From: Acidimicrobiia bacterium
Lineage (GTDB): Bacteria > Acidobacteriota > Vicinamibacteria > Vicinamibacterales > UBA2999
DNA: 41,483 bases
Direction: 5' to 3'
Assembly (NCBI GenBank): GCA_016871255.1
Contig: VFZH01000018.1
Location: 1 to 41,483 of the forward strand
Shown: piece after piece, positions 34,120-41,098 of the stretch
How positions within the stretch are numbered: the first letter of the stretch is position 1
How the letters are laid out: each line of letters opens with the position of its first letter
Program-made: the position numbers and the translations under genes
The notes under the pieces: model-generated
What the model was told of the DNA's origin: nothing
The model's database searches: none
Seen by the model: the letters and a program-made list of their open reading frames with translations, nothing else

Positions 34120-34820
34120 TCGATCTGGCACGGGTGACCCGCCCGCTGATTGCGCCCTCCATCCTGTCCGCCGATTTCAGCGCCCTGGGCCGGGACGTCG
34201 CCGCCGTGGAGCGCGGCGGCGCGGATCTGATCCATGTGGACGTCATGGACGGGCACTTCGTCCCGAACATCACCATCGGCCCACTGGTCGCCCGGTCCCT
34301 GCACCGGGTCGCGGCACGCCCGCTGGACGTGCACCTGATGATCAGCGAGCCCGATCGTTACATCGACGCGTTCGTGCAGAGCGGGGCCGCCATGGTCTCC
34401 GTCCACGTCGAGGCTGCAGTCCACCTCCAGCGCTGCCTCGAGCGCATTCGCACGCTCGGGGCGAAGGCGGGTGTGGTCCTCAACCCCTCGACCCCGGCCT
34501 CGGCGCTGGCCGACGTGCTGGACGACCTCGACTTCGTCCTGGTGATGTCGGTGAACCCCGGGTTCGCAGGTCAGCGGTTCATCCCGCACAGCCTCCCGAA
34601 GCTGCAGCGCGTGCGCGACGCGCTCGCGGCGGCACCCGTTCCCATCCCGATCGAGATCGACGGCGGCATCGACGCGACCAACGCAGCCGACGTCGTGCGC
34701 GCCGGCGCCGACATCCTGGTTGCCGGACAGGCCATCTTCGGCACGGCGGACCCCGAAGCCGCCACCGCCTCGCTCCGGGCCGCCGCCCTGGCCGGTCGTC
34801 CCGCAGCGTCCCCCGTATGA
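34116..34820 (+). CDS. rpe: Ribulose-phosphate 3-epimerase
   Basis: 234 residues from GTG at 34116, overlapping the PASTA gene by GTGA. Interconverts ribulose 5-phosphate and xylulose 5-phosphate. All metal and catalytic regions are present: IAPSILSADFSALG, IHVDVMDGHFVPNITIGP, VHLMISEPDRYI, VLVMSVNPGFAGQRFI and IEIDGGIDATN. Complete and standard. Followed by the thioesterase gene with an ATGA overlap. Confidence 0.97.
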   Translation: MIDLARVTRPLIAPSILSADFSALGRDVAAVERGGADLIHVDVMDGHFVPNITIGPLVARSLHRVAARPLDVHLMISEPDRYIDAFVQSGAAMVSVHVEAAVHLQRCLERIRTLGAKAGVVLNPSTPASALADVLDDLDFVLVMSVNPGFAGQRFIPHSLPKLQRVRDALAAAPVPIPIEIDGGIDATNAADVVRAGADILVAGQAIFGTADPEAATASLRAAALAGRPAASPV

Positions 34821-35263
34821 GCCTGGTGTCCGAGGGCCTCGAGCGGCGCAGCACGGTACGTGTGCGCTATGCCGACACCGATCAGATGGGCGTGGTCTAC
34901 TACGCCAACTACCTCGTCTGGTTCGAGATCGGGCGCACGGAGTGGCTGCGACAGGCGGGTTGGAGCTACCAGGCGATGGAAGCAGCCGGGGTGCGCCTGC
35001 CGGTCATCGAAGCCTCCTGCCGCTATCTCCACCCCGTCCGGTACGACGACGACGTCGACATCCGCGCCCGGGCGGCCGCGCTGTCGCCGGTCCGCGTCCG
35101 TTTCGACTACCGCATCGTCTTACAGGGAGAGATGGTCGCCGCAACCGGACACACCGTTCACGCCGCGCTCGATTCGCGAGGGCGGCCCTGCCGGCTGCCG
35201 GACCGGGTGCGGGCCATGCTGGCAGGGACGGAGCGTCCTGCCGCCGCAGTGACCAGGAACTGA
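34817..35263 (+). CDS. Acyl-CoA thioesterase, YbgC/4-HBT family
   Basis: 148 residues from ATG at 34817, overlapping rpe by ATGA. Hot-dog fold. The signature VRYADTDQMGVVYYANYLVWFEIGRTEWLRQ contains the catalytic Asp22 (DTDQMG); His is replaced by Tyr in VVYYANY, as in several relatives. SCRYLHPVRYDDDVDIRA is the second strand. YbgC-type thioesterases act with the Tol-Pal or phospholipid systems. The next gene, bamD, also concerns the outer membrane. Substrate not assignable. Confidence 0.92.
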   Translation: MSLVSEGLERRSTVRVRYADTDQMGVVYYANYLVWFEIGRTEWLRQAGWSYQAMEAAGVRLPVIEASCRYLHPVRYDDDVDIRARAAALSPVRVRFDYRIVLQGEMVAATGHTVHAALDSRGRPCRLPDRVRAMLAGTERPAAAVTRN

Positions 35264-36054
35264 TGCGCAGAGCTCTCGCGATCGTGCTGGCGTGCCTGGC
35301 CGTGGCCTGCGGCGGGCAGGGCAACGTGATCCCGCCTGGCACAGCCGAACCGGACAAGTACCTGTTCACGCGCGGCAACGAGGAACTGGAGGCGCGGAAC
35401 TGGCTCAACGCCCGAACCTACTTCCAGCGGATCGTGGATGGCTACCCGCAGAGCCCTCTTCGGGCGGATGCCAAGCTGGGCATCGGCGAGACCTACCTCG
35501 GCGAGAACTCGTCGGAGTCTGCCGTGATGGCCGTCAACGAGTTCCGGGAGTTCCTCAACTTCTACCCCACGAATGCGAAAGCGGACCTGGCCCAGTACAA
35601 GCTGGCGATGTCGCACTTCCAGCGCATGCGGGCCCCCGAACGCGATCAGACGGAGACGCGGGAGGCCATCCGGGAGTTCGACGCGTTCTTCGAGCGTTTT
35701 CCGGACAGCCCGCTCACGAACGAAGTCCGGGAGAAGTGGCGCGAGGCGCGCGATCGCCTGACCCAGGCCTCCGTCAACGTCGGGCTGTTCTACTTTCGCG
35801 CGGCCAGGTGGTACCCTGGCGCGATCGCCCGGTTCCGGGAGGTGCTCGCCGAAGACCCGGACTTCAGCCGCATGGACGAGGTCTACTTCCATCTCGCCGA
35901 GTCGCTTGCCCGGACCAACAAGGAAGCGGAAGCCCTGCCCTACTTCGAGCGGCTGCTGAGCGAATACCCCGAGAGCGAATACGGGGAGGAAACGCGCCAG
36001 CGCCTGGAGGCCCTGAAGAACCCGGCGCCCCCGGCCAGCCCGGGCGCTGAGTAG
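35263..36054 (+). CDS. bamD: Outer membrane assembly lipoprotein, BamD/YfiO-like
   Basis: 263 residues from ATG at 35263 (TGATG overlap with the thioesterase stop). A lipoprotein signal ends at Cys16 (LAVACGG). The rest is TPR-like helices with YfiO features: YLFTRGNEELEARNWLNARTYFQRIVDGYPQSPLRADAKLGIGETYL, then FREFLNFYPTNAKADLAQYKLAMSHFQRM and FERFPDSPLTNEVREKW. BamD is the essential partner of BamA in outer-membrane protein assembly, which supports a diderm envelope. Two basic Arg/Lys-rich helices are consistent with substrate contact. bamA is not in this window. Confidence 0.9.
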   Translation: MRRALAIVLACLAVACGGQGNVIPPGTAEPDKYLFTRGNEELEARNWLNARTYFQRIVDGYPQSPLRADAKLGIGETYLGENSSESAVMAVNEFREFLNFYPTNAKADLAQYKLAMSHFQRMRAPERDQTETREAIREFDAFFERFPDSPLTNEVREKWREARDRLTQASVNVGLFYFRAARWYPGAIARFREVLAEDPDFSRMDEVYFHLAESLARTNKEAEALPYFERLLSEYPESEYGEETRQRLEALKNPAPPASPGAE

Positions 36055-36068
36055 CTAGTGCCCCGACA

Positions 36069-36233
36069 CTAGTGCAGCGCAGGCGAGATCGCATCAATCC
36101 TCGCGGCCGATGCAGGCGCATCCGCGACGTTGGCGCTCCTCGCGATACAGGCGGTATTCCTCGTCGCGCCGCCTGGCGGCTGCACCCGCCTCGACCGCGA
36201 TCCCTTGACGCCATCTCGCCTGCGCTGCACTAG
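36069..36233. repeat. 165-bp inverted-repeat element next to pgsA
   Basis: Perfect 21-bp arms at 36069-36089 and 36213-36233, extended to 29 bp with two mismatches (36069-36097 and 36205-36233) and further with one base shift through about 36120 and 36181. CTAGTG occurs just outside (36055) and at the start of the left arm. The right arm contains the pgsA stop codon (TAG, minus strand, at 36230-36232). Four mismatches in the arms (36093, 36107, 36114, 36117) are transitions that would be G-U pairs only in minus-strand RNA. A MITE- or REPIN-like element, or a structured RNA at the 3' end of pgsA, is inferred. No transposase and no clear target duplication are visible. Confidence 0.78.
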
Positions 36234-36838
36234 CCGGCGCGGCGGTGCCGTCGCTGCTCGCGGGCGACGCCGATGTCGGTGACGCGCGCGTTCGTCAACC
36301 GCTGGAAGCGGCGGTAGTAGTCGAGGCCGGAGACGACCGCCGCCACTGCCACGACCCACAGCGCCAGCTCGCCGAGCGGCATGAGCCACGGCAGCGGCCC
36401 CCACCCCAGCATGAGCAGCAGGATCGCCGCTACCTGCGACGCCATCTTCATCTTGCCGAGGCGCGACGCGGGCATGGCGATGCCGCGCGAGCTGGCCACG
36501 CCACGAAGCACGGTGACGGCAATTTCCCGCCCGATGATGAGCGACACCATCCAGGCCGGGGCGGCCCCGAGCTGCACGAGCGAGATGAAGGCGGTGGACG
36601 TGAGCAGCTTGTCGGCCAGCGGATCCATCATCTGCCCGAGCCACGTGACCTGGTGGCGCCGCCGCGCGAGATAGCCGTCCAGCCAGTCGGTGAACGACGC
36701 CAGCGCGAAGATGGTCGCACCTGCAACCTCCCGCGGCATCCCCAGCACCACCGCGGCTTCCATTTCGGTCAGCAGCACGACTACGAGGAGTGGCGCCAGG
36801 AAGATGCGGACGAGCGTGAGCGTGTTGGGCAGATTCAT
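36230..36838 (-). CDS. pgsA: Phosphatidylglycerophosphate synthase-type CDP-alcohol transferase
   Basis: 202 residues from ATG at 36838. Integral membrane enzyme making phosphatidylglycerophosphate from CDP-diacylglycerol and glycerol 3-phosphate. The CDP-alcohol motif D-x2-D-G-x2-A-R-x8-G-x3-D-x3-D is complete, with Asp51, Asp54, Asp72 and Asp76. Several hydrophobic helices follow (VAAILLLMLGWGPL; LALWVVAVAAVVSGLDYY). N-terminal MNLPNTLTLVRIFLAPLLV is typical for PgsA. The stop codon lies in the right arm of the 165-bp repeat, so the last few residues may have been changed by insertion of that element. Confidence 0.93.
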   Translation of the reverse strand: MNLPNTLTLVRIFLAPLLVVVLLTEMEAAVVLGMPREVAGATIFALASFTDWLDGYLARRRHQVTWLGQMMDPLADKLLTSTAFISLVQLGAAPAWMVSLIIGREIAVTVLRGVASSRGIAMPASRLGKMKMASQVAAILLLMLGWGPLPWLMPLGELALWVVAVAAVVSGLDYYRRFQRLTNARVTDIGVAREQRRHRRAG

Positions 36839-36851
36839 CCGGGGCCGCCTG

Positions 36852-36857
36852 ATTCTA
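36852..36857 (-). promoter_or_regulatory. Candidate -10 (TAGAAT) for pgsA
   Basis: CTAGAATCAGG on the minus strand, 13 nt before the ATG at 36838. It is divergent from the TATGAT at 36861 with only three bases between the two hexamers. Confidence 0.45.
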
Positions 36858-36860
36858 GCG

Positions 36861-36866
36861 TATGAT
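36861..36866 (+). promoter_or_regulatory. Candidate -10 (TATGAT) for the nucleotidyltransferase gene
   Basis: CGTATGATCGCC, 11 nt before the ATG at 36878, no Shine-Dalgarno. Short-leader type. Confidence 0.45.
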
Positions 36867-36877
36867 CGCCGTTTGTC

Positions 36878-37936
36878 ATGAAGGCGATTCTCCTGGCCGG
36901 GGGCAGGGGCACGCGGCTCCGTCCCCTGACGCTGCACACACCCAAGCCGATCGTCCCGATCTTCGACCGCCCCTTCCTGGACTACCAGATCGAACTGCTG
37001 AGACGGGTGCCAGAGATCGACGAGGTGATCCTCAGCCTGAACTACCAGCCGCGCCGCATCGAGGAGATGTTCGGCGACGGGGCCGGGCGGGGGCTCTCCA
37101 TCCGATACGTGGTGGAACCGGTGCCGCTCGGCACGGGCGGCGCCGTGAAGTACGCCGGTGACCGGTTGACCGACTCCGTCGTCGTGTTCAACGGCGACGT
37201 CCTGACGGCGATCGATCTCGACGCCGTGATCCGCCTGCACCGCGAGCGCCGGGCCACAGCCACGATCGTGCTCACCCCGGTTCCCGATCCGACGGCCTAC
37301 GGACTCGTCGAAACGGACGATCTCGCCAACGTCCGGCGCTTCATCGAGAAGCCGGACCCGAGCGAGATCACCACGAACCTGATCAACGCGGGCATCTACG
37401 TGCTGGAGCCGGAGACCTTCGATCGCATTCCGCGGGACGTGTCCTGGTCGATCGAACGAAGCTACTTTCCTTCCCTGGTCGAGGATGGCAGCACGTTCGT
37501 CGCGTACGTCTACGACGGATACTGGATCGACATCGGCACCCCCGAGAAGTATCTCCAGGTCCACCGGGACATCATGGACGGACGGTTCGAGGCGGCGCCC
37601 TTCAAGGGGCTGACCGGCGATCGGATTCTCGCAGCGTCCACGGCGAGAGTGGACCCCGCCGCGCGCCTGGAGGGCCCCTGCTTTCTCGACGAGGGCGTCA
37701 CCGTGAAGGCGGGTGCCCACGTCGGCCCCCACGCGATCGTGGGACGCCAGGGCCGGATCGATGAAGGCGCGCGGGTGTCGGCATCCATCCTGTGGCCCAA
37801 CGCCCGGGTCGGCGCCGAGGCCACCGTCCAGGACGCCATCGTCGGCCGCTCGTGTCATGTCGGGCGCAGCGCGATCGTCACCGGTGGCGCCGTGCTCGGC
37901 GATCGATCGACCCTTACCGATTTCTCGCGTCTCTGA
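36878..37936 (+). CDS. Sugar-phosphate nucleotidyltransferase with left-handed beta-helix domain
   Basis: 352 residues. The N-terminal Rossmann half begins MKAILLAGGRGTRLRPLT with the nucleotide loop, followed by TPKPIVPIFDRPFLDYQI, VFNGDVL and FIEKP. From about residue 245 the sequence changes to hexapeptide-like repeats of a beta helix (ARVDPAARLEGPCFLDEGVTVKAG, AIVGRQGRIDEGARVS, ATVQDAIVGRSCHVG). This arrangement is typical of mannose-1-phosphate guanylyltransferases and related glucose-1-phosphate nucleotidyltransferases. The phosphohexomutase that follows 14 nt after its stop fits a GDP-mannose or similar pathway. The nucleotide base and sugar cannot be decided from motifs alone. Confidence 0.92.
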   Translation: MKAILLAGGRGTRLRPLTLHTPKPIVPIFDRPFLDYQIELLRRVPEIDEVILSLNYQPRRIEEMFGDGAGRGLSIRYVVEPVPLGTGGAVKYAGDRLTDSVVVFNGDVLTAIDLDAVIRLHRERRATATIVLTPVPDPTAYGLVETDDLANVRRFIEKPDPSEITTNLINAGIYVLEPETFDRIPRDVSWSIERSYFPSLVEDGSTFVAYVYDGYWIDIGTPEKYLQVHRDIMDGRFEAAPFKGLTGDRILAASTARVDPAARLEGPCFLDEGVTVKAGAHVGPHAIVGRQGRIDEGARVSASILWPNARVGAEATVQDAIVGRSCHVGRSAIVTGGAVLGDRSTLTDFSRL

Positions 37937-37950
37937 GCCACACGGAAGCC

Positions 37951-39303
37951 ATGCATGTCAATCCGGACATCTTCAAGGCCTACGACATCCGCGGGCTGTA
38001 CCCCGCCGAGATCAACGAGGCCATCACCCACCGGATCGGCCGGGCGTTCGTGGCCTACCTGGGGGCCCGCCGCATCGGGGTCTCGCGCGACATGCGCGTC
38101 TCCTCCCCGTCGCTGGCGGCGGCCTTCATCGAAGGCGCCCGCGAGCAGGGCGCCGATGTCGTCGACTACGGCATGCTCGGCACCGACATGCTGTATTTCG
38201 CCGTGGCGAGCGACGGGCTGGACGGCGGCGCGCAGGTCACCGCGTCGCACAACCCCGGCGCGTACAACGGCATCAAGATGGTCCGGGCCGAAGCGCTGCC
38301 GCTCAGCGGAGACGCGGGCATCGGCGACATCCGGCAGATGGTCAGCACCGACTCGCTGCCTCGCAGCGCCCGCCGCGGGACCGTGACCTCGCGGGACATC
38401 GTGCCGGCCTATCTCGAGAAGGTGCTCTCCTTCATCGATCCGCCGTCGATCCGGCCGTTCAACGTCGTGCTGGATGCCGGCAGCGGCATGGCGGGGCTGG
38501 TCGCTCCCCGGCTGTTCGAGCGTCTGGCCTGCCGGACGGTGCGTCTCTGCTTCGATATCGACGGCACGTTCCCGAACCACGAAGCGAACCCGCTCATCGA
38601 GGAGAACCGGCGCGACATCACGGAACGGGTCATCCGCGAAGGTGCCGACGTCGGGATCGCCTGGGATGGGGATGCCGATCGGTGCTTCTTCATCGACGGC
38701 ACGGGCGAGTTCATCGCCGGAGACTTCGTGACGGCGCTGCTCGCGGAGGCGTTCCTGCTCAAGCATCCGGGCTCCACCGTGGTCTACGACCTCCGAGCGA
38801 GCCATGCCGTCAGAGACACAGTGGAGCGCCACAGGGGGACGGCGGTCATGAACCGCGTCGGTCACGCGTTCATCAAGCAGCGGATGCGCGAGCTGGACGG
38901 CATCTTCGCCGGCGAGGTCACGGGCCACTACTACTTCCGTGACTTCTACTACGCCGACAACGGGTTCATTCCGGCGCTGCTGATGCTGGAGCTGATGTCC
39001 AAGAAGAACCAGGCGCTCCGCGACCTGCTGCAGCCGTACCGGGAGCGGTACTTCATCTCCGGCGAGATCAACACGAAGCTCGGAGGGATGCAGGACGTGC
39101 CGGCGAAGCTGGACGCGATCGAAGCGCGCTACCGGGACGCGGCGCTGACCCGCATGGACGGCCTGTCGGTCGAGTACCCCGACTGGCACTTCAACGTGCG
39201 GCCGTCCAACACGGAGCCGCTGATCCGGCTGAACCTGGAAGCGAGGACGCCGGAGCTGATGGCCGCCCGCCGCGACGACGTGCTCGCCTTGATCCGCGGC
39301 TGA
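37951..39303 (+). CDS. Phosphomannomutase/phosphoglucomutase
   Basis: 450 residues from ATG at 37951 (GGAAG upstream). Interconverts hexose 6-phosphate and hexose 1-phosphate. Phosphoserine loop VTASHNPGAYNGIKM with Ser99; metal loop AWDGDADRCFF with Asp239, 241, 243; sugar loop FAGEVTGHYYFRDFYYADNG; and phosphate loop NVRPSNTEPLIRLNLEA. N-terminal FKAYDIRGLYP is characteristic of PMM/PGM. It likely supplies hexose 1-phosphate to the nucleotidyltransferase before it. Confidence 0.95.
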   Translation: MHVNPDIFKAYDIRGLYPAEINEAITHRIGRAFVAYLGARRIGVSRDMRVSSPSLAAAFIEGAREQGADVVDYGMLGTDMLYFAVASDGLDGGAQVTASHNPGAYNGIKMVRAEALPLSGDAGIGDIRQMVSTDSLPRSARRGTVTSRDIVPAYLEKVLSFIDPPSIRPFNVVLDAGSGMAGLVAPRLFERLACRTVRLCFDIDGTFPNHEANPLIEENRRDITERVIREGADVGIAWDGDADRCFFIDGTGEFIAGDFVTALLAEAFLLKHPGSTVVYDLRASHAVRDTVERHRGTAVMNRVGHAFIKQRMRELDGIFAGEVTGHYYFRDFYYADNGFIPALLMLELMSKKNQALRDLLQPYRERYFISGEINTKLGGMQDVPAKLDAIEARYRDAALTRMDGLSVEYPDWHFNVRPSNTEPLIRLNLEARTPELMAARRDDVLALIRG

Positions 39304-39385
39304 GTCGGCCGGCTGCCTTCGACTTCGCACGGGCCATCAACGCTGCCCGCTGCGAGTGACCCCACGGCCAGTTCCCGTTTCCGCA

Positions 39386-39405
39386 GGGCCGGCTTCAGCC
39401 GGCCC
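39386..39405. terminator. Perfect GC hairpin between convergent genes
   Basis: GGGCCGGC, loop TTCA, GCCGGCCC: eight perfect pairs. It lies between the phosphohexomutase and the convergent esterase, so a bidirectional stop or mRNA end protector is plausible. No T run follows on either strand, and it may instead be a short extragenic palindrome. Confidence 0.4.
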
Positions 39406-39420
39406 GAAGGCCCCGAGCAG

Positions 39421-40182
39421 CTACCTCGACGTCGCCCGGGCCTCCCGCCACACGTCTTCGAGCCAGGGAACCGCCTCGCGCAGTCCAGGCACGTGGGCGC
39501 CCGTGTCGAAGTGCGTCGGCTCGTCCATCAGGATCATGCGGGCGTTGCCTCCCGCTGCCGCGATGGCGTCGATGCGCGCAGCGGTCGGCTCGTGCGGCAC
39601 CAGTCCGTCGCGGCGTGAGTGCACTGCGAAGACCGGCACGCGCCAGGCCGGCTCCACAGCCGCAGTCGGCCGGCCAGCCACCGGCAGGGCAGCCGAGAAG
39701 CGGTCCGGGAACCTCGCGGCCATGTGCCAGGTTCCGCTGCCGCCCATGCTGAAGCCAGTCACGATGACCCGGGCGGAGTCAACGCGGTAGGTGCGCTGGA
39801 CCGCGTCGAGCAGCGTCAGGGCCGCCTCCTCGTTGCGAGGGGCGCCCCAGCCGCCGTCTTCCACCGCATCCGGCGCCACGATGATCGCGCCCAGCTTCAT
39901 CAGCGCGGGCGCGACCAGAATGCCGATCAGGCCGCGACCCGCACCGTGGCTGCTTCCTGCGGGAGTGCCGAAATGGAGCGCCAGCGCGAGCGGTACCGGT
40001 GGACCATCAGGCGAGTAGCCGGCAGGGACGGCGAGCGCGTATCCGATGGCGGTGTCGGACGGCCGATCCAGAGTCAGCGTGTGGAGTCCCGGCGGCAGCC
40101 GCGGCACGGCAGCAGCCGACTGGGCGCCCGACGGCACCGCCGCGATGACGCACCAGAGGGCCGCGAGCATGAACCACCCCAT
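39421..40182 (-). CDS. Secreted alpha/beta-hydrolase (esterase-like)
   Basis: 253 residues from ATG at 40182. A signal peptide covers about residues 1-25 (FMLAALWCVIAAVPSGAQS). The catalytic triad is visible: Ser145 in VTGFSMGGSGTW (G-x-S-x-G), Asp192 in HSRRDGLVPHEP, and His224 or His230 near THFDTGAH. It resembles prolyl-oligopeptidase-like or feruloyl-esterase-type depolymerases that act on ester bonds outside the cell. The upstream reading would run through the tRNA gene on the other strand and is not real. Substrate unknown. Confidence 0.88.
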   Translation of the reverse strand: MGWFMLAALWCVIAAVPSGAQSAAAVPRLPPGLHTLTLDRPSDTAIGYALAVPAGYSPDGPPVPLALALHFGTPAGSSHGAGRGLIGILVAPALMKLGAIIVAPDAVEDGGWGAPRNEEAALTLLDAVQRTYRVDSARVIVTGFSMGGSGTWHMAARFPDRFSAALPVAGRPTAAVEPAWRVPVFAVHSRRDGLVPHEPTAARIDAIAAAGGNARMILMDEPTHFDTGAHVPGLREAVPWLEDVWREARATSR

Positions 40183-40194
40183 ACACAGATGCGA

Positions 40195-40201
40195 TAGACT
40201 A
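40195..40201. promoter_or_regulatory. Overlapping -10s for tRNA-Gly (plus) and esterase (minus)
   Basis: The seven bases TAGACTA read TAGACT on the plus strand (22 nt before the tRNA) and TAGTCT on the minus strand (14 nt before the esterase ATG). Either may serve as a -10; no -35 is seen. Confidence 0.3.
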
Positions 40202-40221
40202 GCTCTCGTATCGCTCGACAC

Positions 40222-40296
40222 GCGGGAGTAGTTCAGCGGTAGAACGCGAGCTTCCCAAGCTCGATGTCGCGGGTTCGATCCCCGTCTCCCGCTCCA
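40222..40296 (+). tRNA. tRNA-Gly (anticodon CCC)
   Basis: A 75-nt cloverleaf with encoded CCA. Acceptor GCGGGAG pairs with CTCCCGC; D-arm GTTCAGCGGTAGAAC; anticodon stem CGAGC/GCTCG with loop TTCCCAA, anticodon CCC (reads GGG); T-arm with TTCGATC loop. All stems close. The terminal CCA is encoded. Confidence 0.97.
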
Positions 40297-40315
40297 GTCC
40301 TCCACCACTGATCCG

Positions 40316-40792
40316 TCACCCCTTCCGGGGGCGCAGGTGTTCCAGGAACTCCGTCGGCGTTTCCACGCGGACGCCGTGCCGGAGCGACGCGACAAAGTGG
40401 CGCCGATTGTCGGTCACGACGACCGGTGCACCGGCGGCGCGCGCGACTTCGGCAATGTGCGTATCGTAGACGCGCCCGCCAGCCGTGCCATCCCGCGCGG
40501 CCGCCTTCAGCATCGGCAGCCGGTCGGCAGCCGGGAGATCGCACACCGTCATGCGTCCCCACACTTCGCTCTCGAGCAGCCGCACGGCGTCGGCCGGCGG
40601 CAGGCGGAACTCCGGTGGAAGCCGCGTCACCACGGAGAAGAACTCGAGGCAACAGTGCCACGCCGTGCCGACGCCACTGAGTTTCTGTTCGGCGACGGCG
40701 TGCAGGATCGACTGGGCCGCTGCGCTCTGGGGCCCGAAGTGAATCAGACCTGCCAGGAGCACGCTCGTGTCGAAGAAGGCCGTCAGGGCCAC
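40316..40792 (-). CDS. PIN-domain toxin (VapC-like)
   Basis: 158 residues from GTG at 40792, overlapping the AbrB-type gene end by 10 nt. The PIN acidic site is complete: Asp8 in FFDTSVLL, Glu50 in CLEFFSVV, Asp110 in VYDTHIAEVA, and Asp128 in VVTDNRRHF. An additional cysteine pair (HCC) precedes Glu50. Downstream partner of the AbrB-like antitoxin. Lies 19 bp from the convergent tRNA end. Confidence 0.9.
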   Translation of the reverse strand: MALTAFFDTSVLLAGLIHFGPQSAAAQSILHAVAEQKLSGVGTAWHCCLEFFSVVTRLPPEFRLPPADAVRLLESEVWGRMTVCDLPAADRLPMLKAAARDGTAGGRVYDTHIAEVARAAGAPVVVTDNRRHFVASLRHGVRVETPTEFLEHLRPRKG

Positions 40793-41031
40793 CGGCTGCG
40801 TTCCTCTTCGACGAGCGCCGCCACGTCGGGCGCGTCGGGCGCGGCGACCGACGGGCGCGCCACCAGGCGGCGCCCCACCTTCACGAGCCGGGGACCCGGG
40901 GCAACGCGCTCCAGGCGAATCCCCGCTTCGTCCAGCGTGATCTCGATCACCCCTCCGGCAGTCAGCCCGGCCCGCTCGCGCAACGCCGCCGGGATGACCA
41001 CCCGGCCTGCCTTGTCAATGGTTGCCCTCAT
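40783..41031 (-). CDS. AbrB/SpoVT-like antitoxin
   Basis: 82 residues from ATG at 41031. N-terminal swapped-hairpin AbrB fold: MRATIDKAGRVVIPAALRERAGL, then VIEITLDEAGIRLERV. The C-terminal DVAALVEEERSRW tail resembles the part that blocks the PIN toxin. A TAGACT hexamer lies at 41044-41039 on the minus strand, 7 nt before the ATG with no Shine-Dalgarno, a leaderless-type arrangement. Confidence 0.9.
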   Translation of the reverse strand: MRATIDKAGRVVIPAALRERAGLTAGGVIEITLDEAGIRLERVAPGPRLVKVGRRLVARPSVAAPDAPDVAALVEEERSRWP

Positions 41032-41038
41032 GGCACGC

Positions 41039-41044
41039 AGTCTA
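41039..41044 (-). promoter_or_regulatory. Candidate -10 (TAGACT) 7 nt before AbrB antitoxin start
   Basis: GGTAGACTGCG on the minus strand, 7 nt before the ATG at 41031. Same short-gap pattern as other genes here. Confidence 0.45.
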
Positions 41045-41098
41045 CCATCGGGACCGGCACTGCCGTCACGGGCGGCGCTCGCCCTCTCGCCTCGGCGA

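Noticed and set aside
36069-36644. Minus-strand frame running from pgsA into the inverted repeat
   Set aside because: Out of frame with pgsA; it reads through the repeat only because the element is GC-rich. I regard it as non-coding.
40183-40395. N-terminal extension of the esterase frame through the tRNA gene
   Set aside because: The extra codons are antisense to a well-folded tRNA-Gly; the ATG at 40182 gives a proper signal peptide.
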